A stretch of DNA of 64,000 nt. Source: Chryseosolibacter sp964438975 (GTDB lineage Bacteria > Bacteroidota > Bacteroidia > Cytophagales > Cyclobacteriaceae). Positions 1-8,867 of the stretch are shown here, piece after piece. Positions within the stretch are counted from its first letter, which is position 1. Every line of letters starts with the position of its first letter. The notes below the pieces were generated by a model that worked only from the letters and a program-made list of their open reading frames with translations, was not told where the DNA came from and did not search any database. The stretch covers positions 21,862 through 85,861 of the forward strand of contig CAYTMU010000010.1 in assembly GCA_964438975.1 (NCBI GenBank), written 5' to 3'. Both the position numbers and the translations under genes were made by a program.

Positions 1-1
1 C

Positions 2-523
2 GCGACTGCAACAGAGTTCGACGAGTTCAAGTTCCCCACGCAGTTCACGCTGAAGAAAGATAGTATCGGCAGCATCTTCGTCGCGACCGACGACCCCTTG
101 ATCTATACCAAAGTAATCAGCGCTGTAGAAACCCGCGGCGACTCAGTAATGATCGTCGGGTCCGAGAACTGGATCGATGACACGGCGGTTGCATTCGAAA
201 AATACCAGCTCCTGGGAGTGAACTTTACTGCACCGAATTTCGTGGCGACAAATAATCCGCGCCGCAAGCGTTTCGACGAACTCTACCTGCGACGATACGG
301 CAAGGCAGCAACTAACCTCGCGCTCCGGGGATACGAAATGATGCTCTTTTTTGGAAGTCAGCTTCAGAAGAATGGAGTGTATTTTCAGGATGCTCTCAAC
401 AACACGGAGTTTGTTCCCGGCCATCTGTTCCAGGGATTCCGGTATCAATTCAGCCGAGACAACCAGGCAATTCCTTTCGTGCGGTTCAGAGGTGGCGTTT
501 TGACCCTCGTTGAGACAAAGTGA
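2..523 (+). CDS. C-terminal part of a type 1 periplasmic-binding-fold protein (5' truncated)
   Basis: The reading frame is open from base 2 and ends with TGA at 521-523, so the gene begins before the window. The visible 173 residues alternate hydrophobic strands and helices. Examples are SIGSIFVATDDPLIYTKVIS, DSVMIVGSENW and ALRGYEMMLFFGSQLQKNG, as in the second lobe of leucine/amino-acid-binding type 1 periplasmic binding proteins. In Bacteroidota such domains often follow N-terminal LysM repeats in a surface protein that is not part of an ABC importer; whether that holds here cannot be seen. It lies 55 bp upstream of hemL on the same strand and may be co-transcribed. The ligand is unknown. 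The family call is a fold-level inference. Confidence 0.6.
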   Translation, partial: ATATEFDEFKFPTQFTLKKDSIGSIFVATDDPLIYTKVISAVETRGDSVMIVGSENWIDDTAVAFEKYQLLGVNFTAPNFVATNNPRRKRFDELYLRRYGKAATNLALRGYEMMLFFGSQLQKNGVYFQDALNNTEFVPGHLFQGFRYQFSRDNQAIPFVRFRGGVLTLVETK

Positions 524-578
524 TCTTTGAGTATGAAGACGCCGGGCGCCGTCCTTCGCCTGGCAGGTAAATAATATT

Positions 579-1868
579 ATGAAGCAGAACAGTCGAAGCA
601 AGAGCCTTTTTGAAAGGGCACAGAAGTTTATTCCCGGCGGAGTGAATTCTCCCGTGCGCGCATTTCGCGCTGTGGGCGGAACCCCGCTATTCATCAAGAG
701 AGCTCAGGGGCCATTTCTCTACGACGAGGACGACAATGAGTACGTTGACATGATCAACTCATGGGGGCCAATGGTACTTGGACACGGCCATGAGGGAGTC
801 GAGAATGCGGTCAGGGAGGCATTGGCGGATTCTCCTTCGTTTGGAGCTCCCACTGCGCGCGAAGTTGAAATGGCCGAACTGATCTGCACCATGGTTCCTT
901 CGGTTGAAAGAGTCAGGATGGTTAACTCGGGCACCGAGGCGACCATGTCGGCCATTCGTGTTGCGAGAGGGTTTACAGGACGCGACAAGATCATCAAAAT
1001 GGAGGGATGCTATCACGGTCATGGAGATTCGTTCCTCATCGCTGCAGGTAGTGGGGCAATGACATTTGGATCTCCTGATAGCCCGGGTGTAACCAGAGGC
1101 ACAGCGCAGGATACACTCACAGCACCGTTCAATGATCTCGATGCTGTCGCCGCGTTGGTGCAAAGCAATCCTGACGAAATAGCCGCGATCATTCTCGAAC
1201 CAGTGGTCGGCAACATGGGATGTGTCCCGCCACTTCCAGGATATCTCACGGGGCTTCGTGAGCTTTGCACCAGGCATGAAATACTTCTGATTTTTGACGA
1301 GGTTATGACGGGATTCCGATTGGCTCGGGGCGGTGCCCAGGAGTTGTTCGGCATACTGCCAGACCTGACGACACTTGGGAAGATCATCGGAGGCGGACTT
1401 CCGGTTGGCGCCTATGGTGGCCGGAAGGAGATCATGGACTTCGTTTCACCAGCGGGACCGGTGTACCAGGCAGGAACACTTTCAGGAAATCCGATCGCGA
1501 TGGCTGCGGGGCTGGCATTGCTGAATGAATTGAATGCAGATCCTGCGATATACCAGGAGTTGAACGAGACGTCCACCTACCTTGCTGAGACTTTGAAGAA
1601 ACAGGTTGCTGACAAAGGATTATCGTTTACGGTGAATCAGGTCGGATCGATGTTCACCTTGTTTTTTACCGATGCGGTTGTGACCGATTTTGACACAGCC
1701 CGAAAGTCGGATACGAAACTGTACGGAAAGTACTTCCACGCTATGTTGAATCGGGGTATCTATCTTGCCCCTTCACAGTTCGAGGCGTTATTTGTTTCGC
1801 GAGCAATCACCCGCGCGATTGCCGACCGGGTGCTTACGGCGAGCGAAGATTCGCTAAAGGAACTGTAA
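579..1868 (+). CDS. hemL: glutamate-1-semialdehyde 2,1-aminomutase
   Basis: This PLP enzyme converts glutamate-1-semialdehyde to 5-aminolevulinate, the entry step of tetrapyrrole (heme) synthesis by the C5 route, in the cytosol. The 429-residue length is normal for the family. The N-terminus carries the hallmark FIPGGVNSPVRAF. GTEATMSAIRVARGFTGR is the PLP phosphate-binding region, LIFDEVMTGFR holds the PLP-ring aspartate, and TLGKIIGGGLPVGAYGG contains the Schiff-base lysine (about K268). The ATG start is preceded by an A/T-rich stretch. A strong hairpin lies directly after the stop. Confidence in the function is high. Confidence 0.97.
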   Translation: MKQNSRSKSLFERAQKFIPGGVNSPVRAFRAVGGTPLFIKRAQGPFLYDEDDNEYVDMINSWGPMVLGHGHEGVENAVREALADSPSFGAPTAREVEMAELICTMVPSVERVRMVNSGTEATMSAIRVARGFTGRDKIIKMEGCYHGHGDSFLIAAGSGAMTFGSPDSPGVTRGTAQDTLTAPFNDLDAVAALVQSNPDEIAAIILEPVVGNMGCVPPLPGYLTGLRELCTRHEILLIFDEVMTGFRLARGGAQELFGILPDLTTLGKIIGGGLPVGAYGGRKEIMDFVSPAGPVYQAGTLSGNPIAMAAGLALLNELNADPAIYQELNETSTYLAETLKKQVADKGLSFTVNQVGSMFTLFFTDAVVTDFDTARKSDTKLYGKYFHAMLNRGIYLAPSQFEALFVSRAITRAIADRVLTASEDSLKEL

Positions 1869-1874
1869 ATGAAA

Positions 1875-1907
1875 AAGCCAGGAATAAACTTCTGTTATTC
1901 CTGGCTT
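1875..1907. terminator. bidirectional rho-independent terminator between hemL and the TPR gene
   Basis: A perfect 13-bp stem (AAGCCAGGAATAA paired with TTATTCCTGGCTT) closes a 7-nt loop. On the minus strand it is followed by a run of T (the A-run at 1872-1876 on the plus strand), which makes it a canonical terminator for the minus-strand TPR gene. It also lies 7 bases after the hemL stop and can stop that transcript. Confidence 0.85.
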
Positions 1908-1942
1908 GAAGTCAGACTGCATATTCCGACATTACCCCATCA

Positions 1943-3589
1943 TCACTGCTCCCTGAGCGCCTGCATGAACTCCTGGGCTCTCGGGTTCTTGGGATCGAGT
2001 TGAAGTATTCGTTTGAAGTAGTCGGTTGCCGCTGCCACGTTGTTCTTGTGGTGAAGCGCATATTGTCCGAGGTAGTCATAAGCCTCTATGATGTTCTTTT
2101 TCTCGCTGGCCTTCTGAAGGTTCTCCGGGTTTGCAAGCGCGAGTTCAAGGTATTTCTCATACATCGGCACGGCTAGCCCTTCGGTCCCGGTAGAGTCGAC
2201 CTGTACCCTGGCCTTGGCTGCCCAAAGGAATCCGAGAGAACTCTGTGGTTGTTCCTCCGCCAGGTTTGTAAAGGCGGTATCAGCTTTGTGAAAGTCCTGC
2301 GCGTAGTAGCTCGACCATCCCATCCAGAACAAGTCGTAAGGCGACGGTGTCACTTCAGCTGCACGCTTGGCACTCACGAGTGTCTTATACGACTCGGCCG
2401 CCTGTTCAAACTCCTGGCGTTTGCGATAAGTCTCTGCCTGTAATTCCATCAGGTCAAAGTCCTGGCGAGCAGTGTCCAACTCGATCCCCTTCGCAAAGGC
2501 GTCATTCGCAAGTGAGTCTTGTTTCAACTCAATAAGGAGTTTACCATACGCGCCGTAGTCGGACGATTGAACTTCCGTTGGTTTTGCGATCTCGAAGAAT
2601 TTTTCGAAGACCGGCTTAGCCTCGTCGTACTTCTTTTGCTCGAGCAGCGATCGACCGTAAAATTTCCATGCGGTAGCGGACGCATTTCTGTCGCTGAGTA
2701 CTTCCTTGAAGACGGCATTCGCCTTTTCGTAATCTTTGTTCATCACGTGGAAAAACGCGAGTTGGAATCTTCCTTCACCTGGTTTTTCAGTGATGCTGAG
2801 ATACTTCTCCATCGAGGAAACGGCCATCGGAGCTTCCTTCTTCAGATAGTGGATCTCGGCGAGTTCTTTCCATGCCGGGGCAAACTCGGGATCTACCGTG
2901 ACCGCCTTGTTGAGGTATTCGAGCACGACCGGCTCATTGCGCGAGCGTTGATAGACCTTTGCAATTTTATACAGAGGCAGCGCCCATTTGGAGTCAGCGC
3001 TCGCAGCGCGTTCATAACTGCTCACGGCAGGGCCACCCTGGTTCTGCTGCAGGTATGCTTCACCGAGCAGCAGGTGTATTTCACGGTCGGCATTGTCAAG
3101 TGCCTTTGCCTTGTCGAGCGCAGAAATCGCGTCGAGGAGGAACTTGGAATCCGCGAGATATCCTCGTCCAACTGCCTCCCACTGAGGCGCGGTTTTCCGG
3201 CGATTCATATCAGCAGCCTGCGTGAGCAGAGCCTTCCCTTCGGCAGTATTCTTCTGCAGTATCTTGACATGTCCTTTTCCGGCGACGGGCAGGGGGTCTT
3301 TGCTGTCGTTGCTGATGCCCTTCTCGAATGTTGCTAGGGCCTTATCGAGGTCGCCCGCGATTATATAGCCAAGTCCGAGATAGTATTGGTGTTCCGGGGA
3401 TTCCTGTGTTGCTTGTTCAAGTGCCGGGATCATTTTGGAAGGCTGCTCGATCTCATAGTAGCGAAAGGCCTTCCGGATCTCCGGAGTTTGAGAAAAAGCC
3501 GTAGTAACTGACGCCAGGACAAGCAATACCAGCGTCAGGGGGCGCAACAACTTGGTGCTTGGGTGGTCAGGGCTTCCTTGATATCTCAT
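1943..3589 (-). CDS. secreted tetratricopeptide-repeat protein of the Ton operon
   Basis: A 548-residue protein with an N-terminal signal peptide (hydrophobic LTLVLLVLASVTTAFSQ, cleavage near residue 34) and then TPR-type helical repeats to the end. Examples are HQYYLGLGYIIAGDLDKALATFEKGI, read as two helices, and the final AATDYFKRILQLDPKNPRAQ. It is the last gene of the minus-strand run exbB-exbD-exbD-tonB-small membrane protein-PstS-like-TPR and is followed by a strong terminator. TPRs are protein-interaction scaffolds, so a periplasmic role organising the Ton machinery or its cargo is an inference from the neighbourhood. The ATG start fits the signal peptide. An 82-bp gap separates it from the PstS-like gene. 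Confidence 0.85.
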   Translation of the reverse strand: MRYQGSPDHPSTKLLRPLTLVLLVLASVTTAFSQTPEIRKAFRYYEIEQPSKMIPALEQATQESPEHQYYLGLGYIIAGDLDKALATFEKGISNDSKDPLPVAGKGHVKILQKNTAEGKALLTQAADMNRRKTAPQWEAVGRGYLADSKFLLDAISALDKAKALDNADREIHLLLGEAYLQQNQGGPAVSSYERAASADSKWALPLYKIAKVYQRSRNEPVVLEYLNKAVTVDPEFAPAWKELAEIHYLKKEAPMAVSSMEKYLSITEKPGEGRFQLAFFHVMNKDYEKANAVFKEVLSDRNASATAWKFYGRSLLEQKKYDEAKPVFEKFFEIAKPTEVQSSDYGAYGKLLIELKQDSLANDAFAKGIELDTARQDFDLMELQAETYRKRQEFEQAAESYKTLVSAKRAAEVTPSPYDLFWMGWSSYYAQDFHKADTAFTNLAEEQPQSSLGFLWAAKARVQVDSTGTEGLAVPMYEKYLELALANPENLQKASEKKNIIEAYDYLGQYALHHKNNVAAATDYFKRILQLDPKNPRAQEFMQALREQ

Positions 3590-3671
3590 GGTCTACATCT
3601 ATTTTGTTGACAATAATTGCTTTAAAATTCAAGGGTCCAATTTACAAATAAACTGTGTTCATGACAGACAA

Positions 3672-4622
3672 TTACTCGATTTCAAGTGGCCTGCGGTTCA
3701 CTTCGACAACCCTCAGGGGCATCGTCACCGGTACGAGTCCGGCCCTTAGCACGATCCGCTGACCTCTCTCGCTGGCAACGAACGCCATGAAGCCGCTTCC
3801 CAGTCCCGCGCGCGCTTCGCGACTCAGGATTGTGATTCGCCGTGCGAGCGGGTAGTGTTTTAGGGCCAGGTACGCCTGATAAGGTTTGAAGTGCGTACTG
3901 TCACCGGCGACGCTCATTACCCGTACTCTTTGCAGGAAGGAATTCGAGGTAGAGTCGTCTTTATCGCTGATCCATTCCAATCCGATAAGTCCGAGTGCAT
4001 TCTCATTCGCCGACACATAGTCGATCACACCCTCGTTATTCTTCACTGCGAAGGTATTATCCGGGAGTTCGTCCACTTGCGCGACAGAGTCTTTCAAATG
4101 CCGGATAAGACCCGAGTTCGGGTTATCAAACACAATCTCTATGCCAGCGTTGTTATTCCCGCCCAGATCGCTCCATTTGCCGATTTTTCCCTGCAAAACA
4201 GCGCGGAGCTGCTCCATAGTAATGAGCGTATCGCGGTTGTTGCGGTGGACGATCAGAGCCACGGCGCTGAGGGCCACATCGAGTTCAGTCGGCGTGATCT
4301 TGAGTGATCTGAAATAATCCTTTTCCTCTTCGGTAAATTTTCGCGTAACGATGGCGAGGCGTGCGCTATCGTCGAGCAGCGCATTTAAAGCTTCTGCTTC
4401 GGGCAAGTAGACCGTTTCGATATCGGCTCGCTTGTACAAAGCTTCGAACATGCTTACCTCGGCCTCGACGAGAGGTCGAAGTGATTCATCTGCTGCAATC
4501 TTGATAAACCCCTGGGTAGGGGAGTCGAGCGGGCGTCCATGTTTATCGCGGTCGCGGCCACATCCGGCAAGCAGCAGGATTAGGAGCGCCAGCACTAACG
4601 GCATTTTCACGATCGTTCTCAT
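3672..4622 (-). CDS. PstS-like phosphate-type substrate-binding lipoprotein
   Basis: A 316-residue lipoprotein: the N-terminus ends in the lipobox LLAG-C with the acylated cysteine at residue 21. The rest matches the PBP-like/PstS type II binding fold: IKIAADESLRPLVEAEVSMF at the start, the central LRAVLQGKIGKWSDLGG (typical of PstS, where it precedes the ligand loop), then NSGLIRHLKDSV, and a C-terminal FMAFVASERGQRIVLRAGLVPV. No pstC, pstA or pstB is nearby. It overlaps the upstream small membrane-protein gene by 4 bp (ATGA), so the two are translationally coupled. Phosphate as ligand is family inference; the operon suggests a role linked to Ton-dependent outer-membrane transport. Confidence 0.85.
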   Translation of the reverse strand: MRTIVKMPLVLALLILLLAGCGRDRDKHGRPLDSPTQGFIKIAADESLRPLVEAEVSMFEALYKRADIETVYLPEAEALNALLDDSARLAIVTRKFTEEEKDYFRSLKITPTELDVALSAVALIVHRNNRDTLITMEQLRAVLQGKIGKWSDLGGNNNAGIEIVFDNPNSGLIRHLKDSVAQVDELPDNTFAVKNNEGVIDYVSANENALGLIGLEWISDKDDSTSNSFLQRVRVMSVAGDSTHFKPYQAYLALKHYPLARRITILSREARAGLGSGFMAFVASERGQRIVLRAGLVPVTMPLRVVEVNRRPLEIE

Positions 4623-4840
4623 GTCCAGTATTTCTTATAGTACTTGTATCCGCGATAGGCTCCGAAGAGGAATAAGATAATTCCGAAGGGAATTCTGTAG
4701 TGTTCCGGTACTCTCTCGTCGGGTATATAAAAAATAAAGGTTGTACCGAGTATGAAATACAGTACAACCATTATTATTCCAAAGACCCGTCCGACGGCTT
4801 TCGCCAAATCGAGTTTCCGATCTTCGCTTTCGTCCTCCAA
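4619..4840 (-). CDS. small two-helix membrane protein
   Basis: A 73-residue protein with an acidic N-terminal tail (MEDESEDRKLDLAKAVGR), a first membrane helix (about residues 19-37, FGIIMVVLYFILGTTFIFYI), a short loop with PDERVPEHYR, and a second helix (about 49-61) followed by a basic tyrosine-rich tail ending YKKYW. It sits between tonB (2 bp from its stop) and the PstS-like gene (4-bp overlap). The tight packing supports a real gene in the Ton operon. No function is recognised. Confidence 0.8.
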   Translation of the reverse strand: MEDESEDRKLDLAKAVGRVFGIIMVVLYFILGTTFIFYIPDERVPEHYRIPFGIILFLFGAYRGYKYYKKYWT

Positions 4841-4842
4841 GT

Positions 4843-5634
4843 CTAGTTCAATTGGAACTTGATCGGCAGAACAAATCGTACGAACACGGGCTTACCATTT
4901 TGTCTTCCAGGCTTCCACGGCGGCATCATTGATACCACGCGCATTGCTTCCTTATCACAGTCAGCGCTGATCCCACGGATCGTTTTTACTTCGCTGATGC
5001 TACCGTCTTTGCTTACGACGAAGCTCACATAGACCGTTCCATCAACACCCATCCGCCGTGCGCTCGCCGGATATCTCATGTTTTTCTTGATAAAGGCCAT
5101 CATTGCTGCATAGCCGCCTTCGAATTCAGGCTGTTGTTCAACTACGGTGAAGATCTTGTTCTCATCTTCCTCCACAACGACTTCGGCTACTGGCTCTTCA
5201 AACACGATCTCCGTTGGACCTTCGATCGCCACAGCTGCTACTTCGTGCTGCTTGATCTCCTCGATCGTCGGGATCTCTTCGACCACCTCTTCCTTCACGA
5301 CTTTCGGCGGAACGAATTTGATCACCTTTTGCAGTTTTGGTAACTGCACTTGCGGTGGCGGTGGTTTGGGTTTGTCGATTGGCGGCGGCGCCGACAATTC
5401 GGTATACACGAGTTTCCTCGGAGGAGCCTTTTCTACGATCTCCTCTTTCTTGAACAGAGCCATAATATCAGGCGAATAAAACACCAGGGCCATGACCACC
5501 AGGGTTACCACAACGCCAAGCACCACGTTCTTGGAGTAGATGGTGCGGAGCACATAGGCACCATATGCCTTGTTGCGGTTTTCGAAGACGATGTCTTCCC
5601 ACCTGGGCGCCATTGGATTATTTGCTGCTTTCAT
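4843..5634 (-). CDS. tonB: TonB-family energy transducer
   Basis: A 263-residue protein: cytoplasmic N-terminus, one membrane helix (about 37-53), a proline-rich periplasmic stretch (PPPIDKPKPPPPQVQLPK), a valine/glutamate-rich spacer, and a C-terminal TonB domain (about 170-263) with QPEFEGGYAAMMAFIKKNMR, YPASARRMGVDGTVYVSFVV and PPWKPGRQNGKPV. TonB couples the ExbB-ExbD proton motor to outer-membrane receptors. It follows exbD2 by 57 bp and is nearly contiguous with the small membrane-protein gene. The N-terminal FENRNKAYGAYVLR is the usual opening of Bacteroidota TonB proteins. Confidence 0.93.
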   Translation of the reverse strand: MKAANNPMAPRWEDIVFENRNKAYGAYVLRTIYSKNVVLGVVVTLVVMALVFYSPDIMALFKKEEIVEKAPPRKLVYTELSAPPPIDKPKPPPPQVQLPKLQKVIKFVPPKVVKEEVVEEIPTIEEIKQHEVAAVAIEGPTEIVFEEPVAEVVVEEDENKIFTVVEQQPEFEGGYAAMMAFIKKNMRYPASARRMGVDGTVYVSFVVSKDGSISEVKTIRGISADCDKEAMRVVSMMPPWKPGRQNGKPVFVRFVLPIKFQLN

Positions 5635-5691
5635 AGTTTCTTACGTTTCTTCTACAAAGATGCTCGGAGCACCGAAATTCCATAAGGAAAA

Positions 5692-6228
5692 TCAGGGTTC
5701 CTGAGTAACTTCTTCAACCGGAATATTTCCCGTAATAATTGCCGTATCGTCCGGTGTGTAATCAACGATTGCATACCGTTTCGTGTCGGTGATATCCATT
5801 TCATCAAGGATAGTCACCATGTTCTCGTAGCGCGAATCATCCTTCGGCTTAATAAGGACCATCATCTTTGGATTCGCCTGCGTATTTTGAAGGATTATCT
5901 TCCGAACACCGTCTTTCGAGTAATTTGTCTCGCTGACGGGCGGATCAAGACCGATCCACCAGTAGATTTTGTCCCCCTCGGCCAAGACGAGATTCAGGAT
6001 ATCCCGCTCGTTGATCTTGGTCTGCTGGGTTTCATCGTCCACTTTGTCCGGCATGTTAACCTCCATGGTCTTGGGCTTATTGAACGTCGTAGTCAGAAGG
6101 AAGAACGTCAACAAAAGAAACGCCAAATCGACCATCGGCGTCATGTCAATCTTCGTTGACATTTTCTTCGCGCGAACCTTACCGCCTTTGCCCTTACCGC
6201 CGCCGCCACCTTGCTGTACTTCTGCCAT
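5692..6228 (-). CDS. exbD: ExbD/TolR-family biopolymer transport protein (second copy)
   Basis: A 178-residue protein with a basic, glycine-rich cytoplasmic tail, then MSTKIDMTPMVDLAFLLLTF containing the conserved proton-path aspartate of ExbD/TolR, a single membrane helix and a periplasmic domain. The periplasmic domain includes PKMMVLIKPKDDSRYENMVT and a KRYAIVDYT strand. It forms the motor with ExbB and the other ExbD. The gene lies 19 bp after the first exbD. Two dissimilar ExbD proteins in one operon is common in this phylum and suggests a hetero-dimeric ExbD. Confidence 0.92.
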   Translation of the reverse strand: MAEVQQGGGGGKGKGGKVRAKKMSTKIDMTPMVDLAFLLLTFFLLTTTFNKPKTMEVNMPDKVDDETQQTKINERDILNLVLAEGDKIYWWIGLDPPVSETNYSKDGVRKIILQNTQANPKMMVLIKPKDDSRYENMVTILDEMDITDTKRYAIVDYTPDDTAIITGNIPVEEVTQEP

Positions 6229-6247
6229 AACTTTATAACTTAATAAG

Positions 6248-6844
6248 TTAAACTTCTTGTTCCAGTGTCGTGATCAGATTGAAACGCAACACTTTGCGGT
6301 CGATCAGCGTGCTGATAACGCGCTGAACTATCTTATAATTGGTGTCGCGATCGCCTTTCACCGCTATGCGCACGCCGGGATTACTAATGCGAGCAAAGAC
6401 AATCCAGTCGGCGAGTTCGTTTTGTACCGAATCCGAAGGAATGCCCGGCTGCTGAACCATTTTTCGCTCCTCGGGAGCCATGTCGAGAAATTGCGGAAGT
6501 GTCGCGAGCGGCACACCGAAGCCCGTCATGATCGAAAATGTGTTGAGCTGTTCACCGCTGAAGGCGATGCCGTACTTATCTCCCATCAGCCGCAGCATTT
6601 GCGCACGGTGGTTCTTGTTATCCATATCAAAGAACACCCGTCCGTCGTCGGCGATACTGATAATGATCCGATCTCTGTCTGGAAGTATAATTTCCGAAAC
6701 CGACTTGGGAATATCCACCACCACTGGTTCATCTGGCGCGAACGTTGTCGTCAACATAAAGAAGGTAACGAGCAAGAACGCCAGGTCGACCATTGGGGTC
6801 ATATCCAGGGATGGAGGATTCCGTTGTACTTTAATCTTTCCCAT
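6248..6844 (-). CDS. exbD: ExbD/TolR-family biopolymer transport protein (first copy, with periplasmic insertion)
   Basis: A 198-residue protein with the ExbD signature SLDMTPMVDLAFLLVTFFML, one membrane helix, and a periplasmic domain beginning PDEPVVVDIPKSVSEI and ending in RIAVKGDRDTNYKIVQRVIS. Between these lies an insertion of roughly 60 residues (about 85-145, including DMAPEERKMVQQPGIPSD) that the neighbouring ExbD lacks. It starts 13 bp after exbB. It is part of the proton motor that drives TonB. Confidence 0.92.
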   Translation of the reverse strand: MGKIKVQRNPPSLDMTPMVDLAFLLVTFFMLTTTFAPDEPVVVDIPKSVSEIILPDRDRIIISIADDGRVFFDMDNKNHRAQMLRLMGDKYGIAFSGEQLNTFSIMTGFGVPLATLPQFLDMAPEERKMVQQPGIPSDSVQNELADWIVFARISNPGVRIAVKGDRDTNYKIVQRVISTLIDRKVLRFNLITTLEQEV

Positions 6845-6857
6845 AATATTGGTTCAG

Positions 6858-7688
6858 TTATGCTTTCACTTCGCGACCTGCGCGAGCAGTGAAGTTCTGA
6901 ATGATGCTATACGATGCTTCATCGATGCCATATGTCAATGAATCGATCTTGTTCGTAAAGTAGTTATAGAAGATGATCGCAAGAGCAGACGTACCTACAC
7001 CAAGCGCCGTATTAATAAGGGCCTCGGAGATACCGTTTGCAAGGGCGACCGCGTCAGGAGCACCTGATGTTGCCATCGCCGTAAAGGCCGCGATCATACC
7101 GGTTACCGTTCCCAAGAGTCCCAACAGAGTCGCGACTGATGCGATCGTTGCGATGATCACAAGGTTCCGTTCCAGCATCGGCATCTCCAGCTGCGTGGTC
7201 TCTTCGATATCCTTCTGAACTAACAACACTTTTTTCTCCGGCTCTAGTTCATTGTTCCGGGAGAGCTCATCGTATTTCAGCAAACCGGCTTTGACGACGT
7301 TCGCCACGGATCCGCGCTGGCGATCGCATTCCTGGATTGCCTGTGTGATCTTACCGTCTGAAATCAGCCCGCGAACCTTCGATACGAACCTTCTGACGCT
7401 ACCGCGACCAGTAGCGCTGGAGATAGTAACGAAACGTTCAATAGCAAATGTCAGAAGGATCAACAACAGGGCGATCAGCGCAGCAACGACGATCCGACCT
7501 TTGTAAATAATGCCTAACCAGTTGCCGGGAAGCGGGTGATTGCTTGGATCGCCACCCTCGAAATTGGCCGGGTTACCGAGAACATATAGGTAAATAAGAA
7601 CCGCAATGACAATTTCTAATGGAATAACAATTGCTGTAAAAGTTGATCTGAGGCTTTCTCCAAGTGAGCCACCACGTTTTTGTGCCAT
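6858..7688 (-). CDS. exbB: MotA/TolQ/ExbB-family proton channel
   Basis: A 276-residue inner-membrane protein with an N-terminal helix (about 19-36), a second helix in the IVVAALIALLLILLTFAIER segment, a cytoplasmic helical region (KVRGLISDGKITQAIQECDR) and the two conserved C-terminal helices. The latter include TIASVATLLGLLGTVTGMIA and ISEALINTALGVGTSALAII. It conducts protons and, with the two ExbDs, energises TonB. It is the first gene of the seven-gene minus-strand operon that runs down to 1943. The upstream 167-bp gap should hold the promoter. Confidence 0.93.
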   Translation of the reverse strand: MAQKRGGSLGESLRSTFTAIVIPLEIVIAVLIYLYVLGNPANFEGGDPSNHPLPGNWLGIIYKGRIVVAALIALLLILLTFAIERFVTISSATGRGSVRRFVSKVRGLISDGKITQAIQECDRQRGSVANVVKAGLLKYDELSRNNELEPEKKVLLVQKDIEETTQLEMPMLERNLVIIATIASVATLLGLLGTVTGMIAAFTAMATSGAPDAVALANGISEALINTALGVGTSALAIIFYNYFTNKIDSLTYGIDEASYSIIQNFTARAGREVKA

Positions 7689-7855
7689 GTTAATAGTAAT
7701 TTAGGTTTCTAAGTTGATGTTAGTTGGTAAAAGTAATCAAAGAGGGTTAAAAATCCTGTTTTTCGCATGAACTGCAAAATAATTCTTAATTTTCTTTGGC
7801 CTGCCGGCTAACTCTGTATTGTTCTCTTGCGTTTAATACGTCGGTTTTCTCACTG

Positions 7856-8512
7856 TTATTGTTCATCCTTTGCCAGGAGATTCCGGTTCTTGAACCAGGT
7901 GATCACCACGGGTATTGCCGAGACAAGGATCATGGTGATTACGATCAACTCCAGATAGGAGGTGATGTTGGGGAAGAGCCTGCCGAGGAAATGTCCTGCC
8001 AAAACCATTGTGACTATCCAGATTGTTGCACCTAAAAGGTTGAAAATCATAAATTTAGTAAAGTCTATGCGGGCCATTCCGGCGAGGATCGTCACGAACG
8101 TGCGAACCACCGGCAGGAATCGTCCGAGGATGAAGGCCATCATCCCGTGCTTCTCGTAGAACGCTTGTGTGATGTTGATGTACTTCTTCTTGAAGAAGAA
8201 ACTGTCTTTCCGGTTCATGAGATAAGCTCCCGCCCAACGTCCCGTCAGATACCCGACAAATGACCCGGAGATCGCCGCGATGATCAACAGTATAATAAGG
8301 ACATAAACATTTATGTCGAGGTATTCCGATTCGGCGAGGAGGCCGGCTACAAAGAGCAGGGAGTCACCCGGGAGAAAGAACCCGAAGAATACACCTGTCT
8401 CTGCGAAGATTATCAACAGCAGAAGTCCCAGCCCTCCGAACTGAATGATTGTCTCTGGATTGAAGGTGTCAAAGATGGCAATGATGTTAACGAATTGAAC
8501 GTCTGCAAACAT
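7856..8512 (-). CDS. DedA-family membrane protein
   Basis: A 218-residue protein with four to five hydrophobic segments and the DedA/SNARE-associated hallmarks FFLPGDSLLFVAGLLAE near the N-terminus and RFLPVVRTFVTILAGMAR in the middle. These are followed by FNLLGATIWIVTMVLAGHFL. DedA proteins act as lipid (undecaprenyl-phosphate or phosphatidylethanolamine) flippases or scramblases needed for envelope homeostasis. It lies upstream of exbB on the same strand with a 167-bp gap, so it is probably a separate transcription unit. Confidence 0.92.
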   Translation of the reverse strand: MFADVQFVNIIAIFDTFNPETIIQFGGLGLLLLIIFAETGVFFGFFLPGDSLLFVAGLLAESEYLDINVYVLIILLIIAAISGSFVGYLTGRWAGAYLMNRKDSFFFKKKYINITQAFYEKHGMMAFILGRFLPVVRTFVTILAGMARIDFTKFMIFNLLGATIWIVTMVLAGHFLGRLFPNITSYLELIVITMILVSAIPVVITWFKNRNLLAKDEQ

Positions 8513-8867
8513 GATTTTCGGTTAGTAATGGAGCCTATGCTTAATAAAGATTGCACCAATGATCACCGTCATCTCACGTGAGCGAACTGTCCGACGCCGA
8601 TCCCATAGGTGAGGGAACCGGATCGGGATCGGGATTTCCTGGCGAACCTGATTCCGCAAAGTGGGCAAGGTAAGCCAAAAAAGCTACTCCGGTGCAGATG
8701 AAAATGCAATTTTTATGAGTGGTCGCACTCCCCGGCCTATTTCGACCCCTGGGAAACTTGATTGCGGCCTGAGCTATTACATCTGTCGTTAACCCGTTCA
8801 TTTTCACAGGCTTTATTTCCGCATATTTTGCTAATTTTACTGTAATAATGCCACCATACCTGGACTT
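8513..8867. other. 355-bp intergenic region without a gene
   Basis: This divergent region between the DedA gene (minus) and the outer-membrane protein gene (plus) should contain both promoters. It holds a short direct repeat of GATCGG/GATCGGG near 8618-8636 and an A/T-rich stretch (about 8815-8850) just before the plus-strand start. I see no tRNA, structured RNA or convincing small ORF. Confidence 0.5.

Noticed and set aside
2519..3337. 272-residue plus-strand open frame
   Set aside because: Antisense shadow of the TPR protein gene; the minus-strand frame shows regular repeats and a signal peptide.
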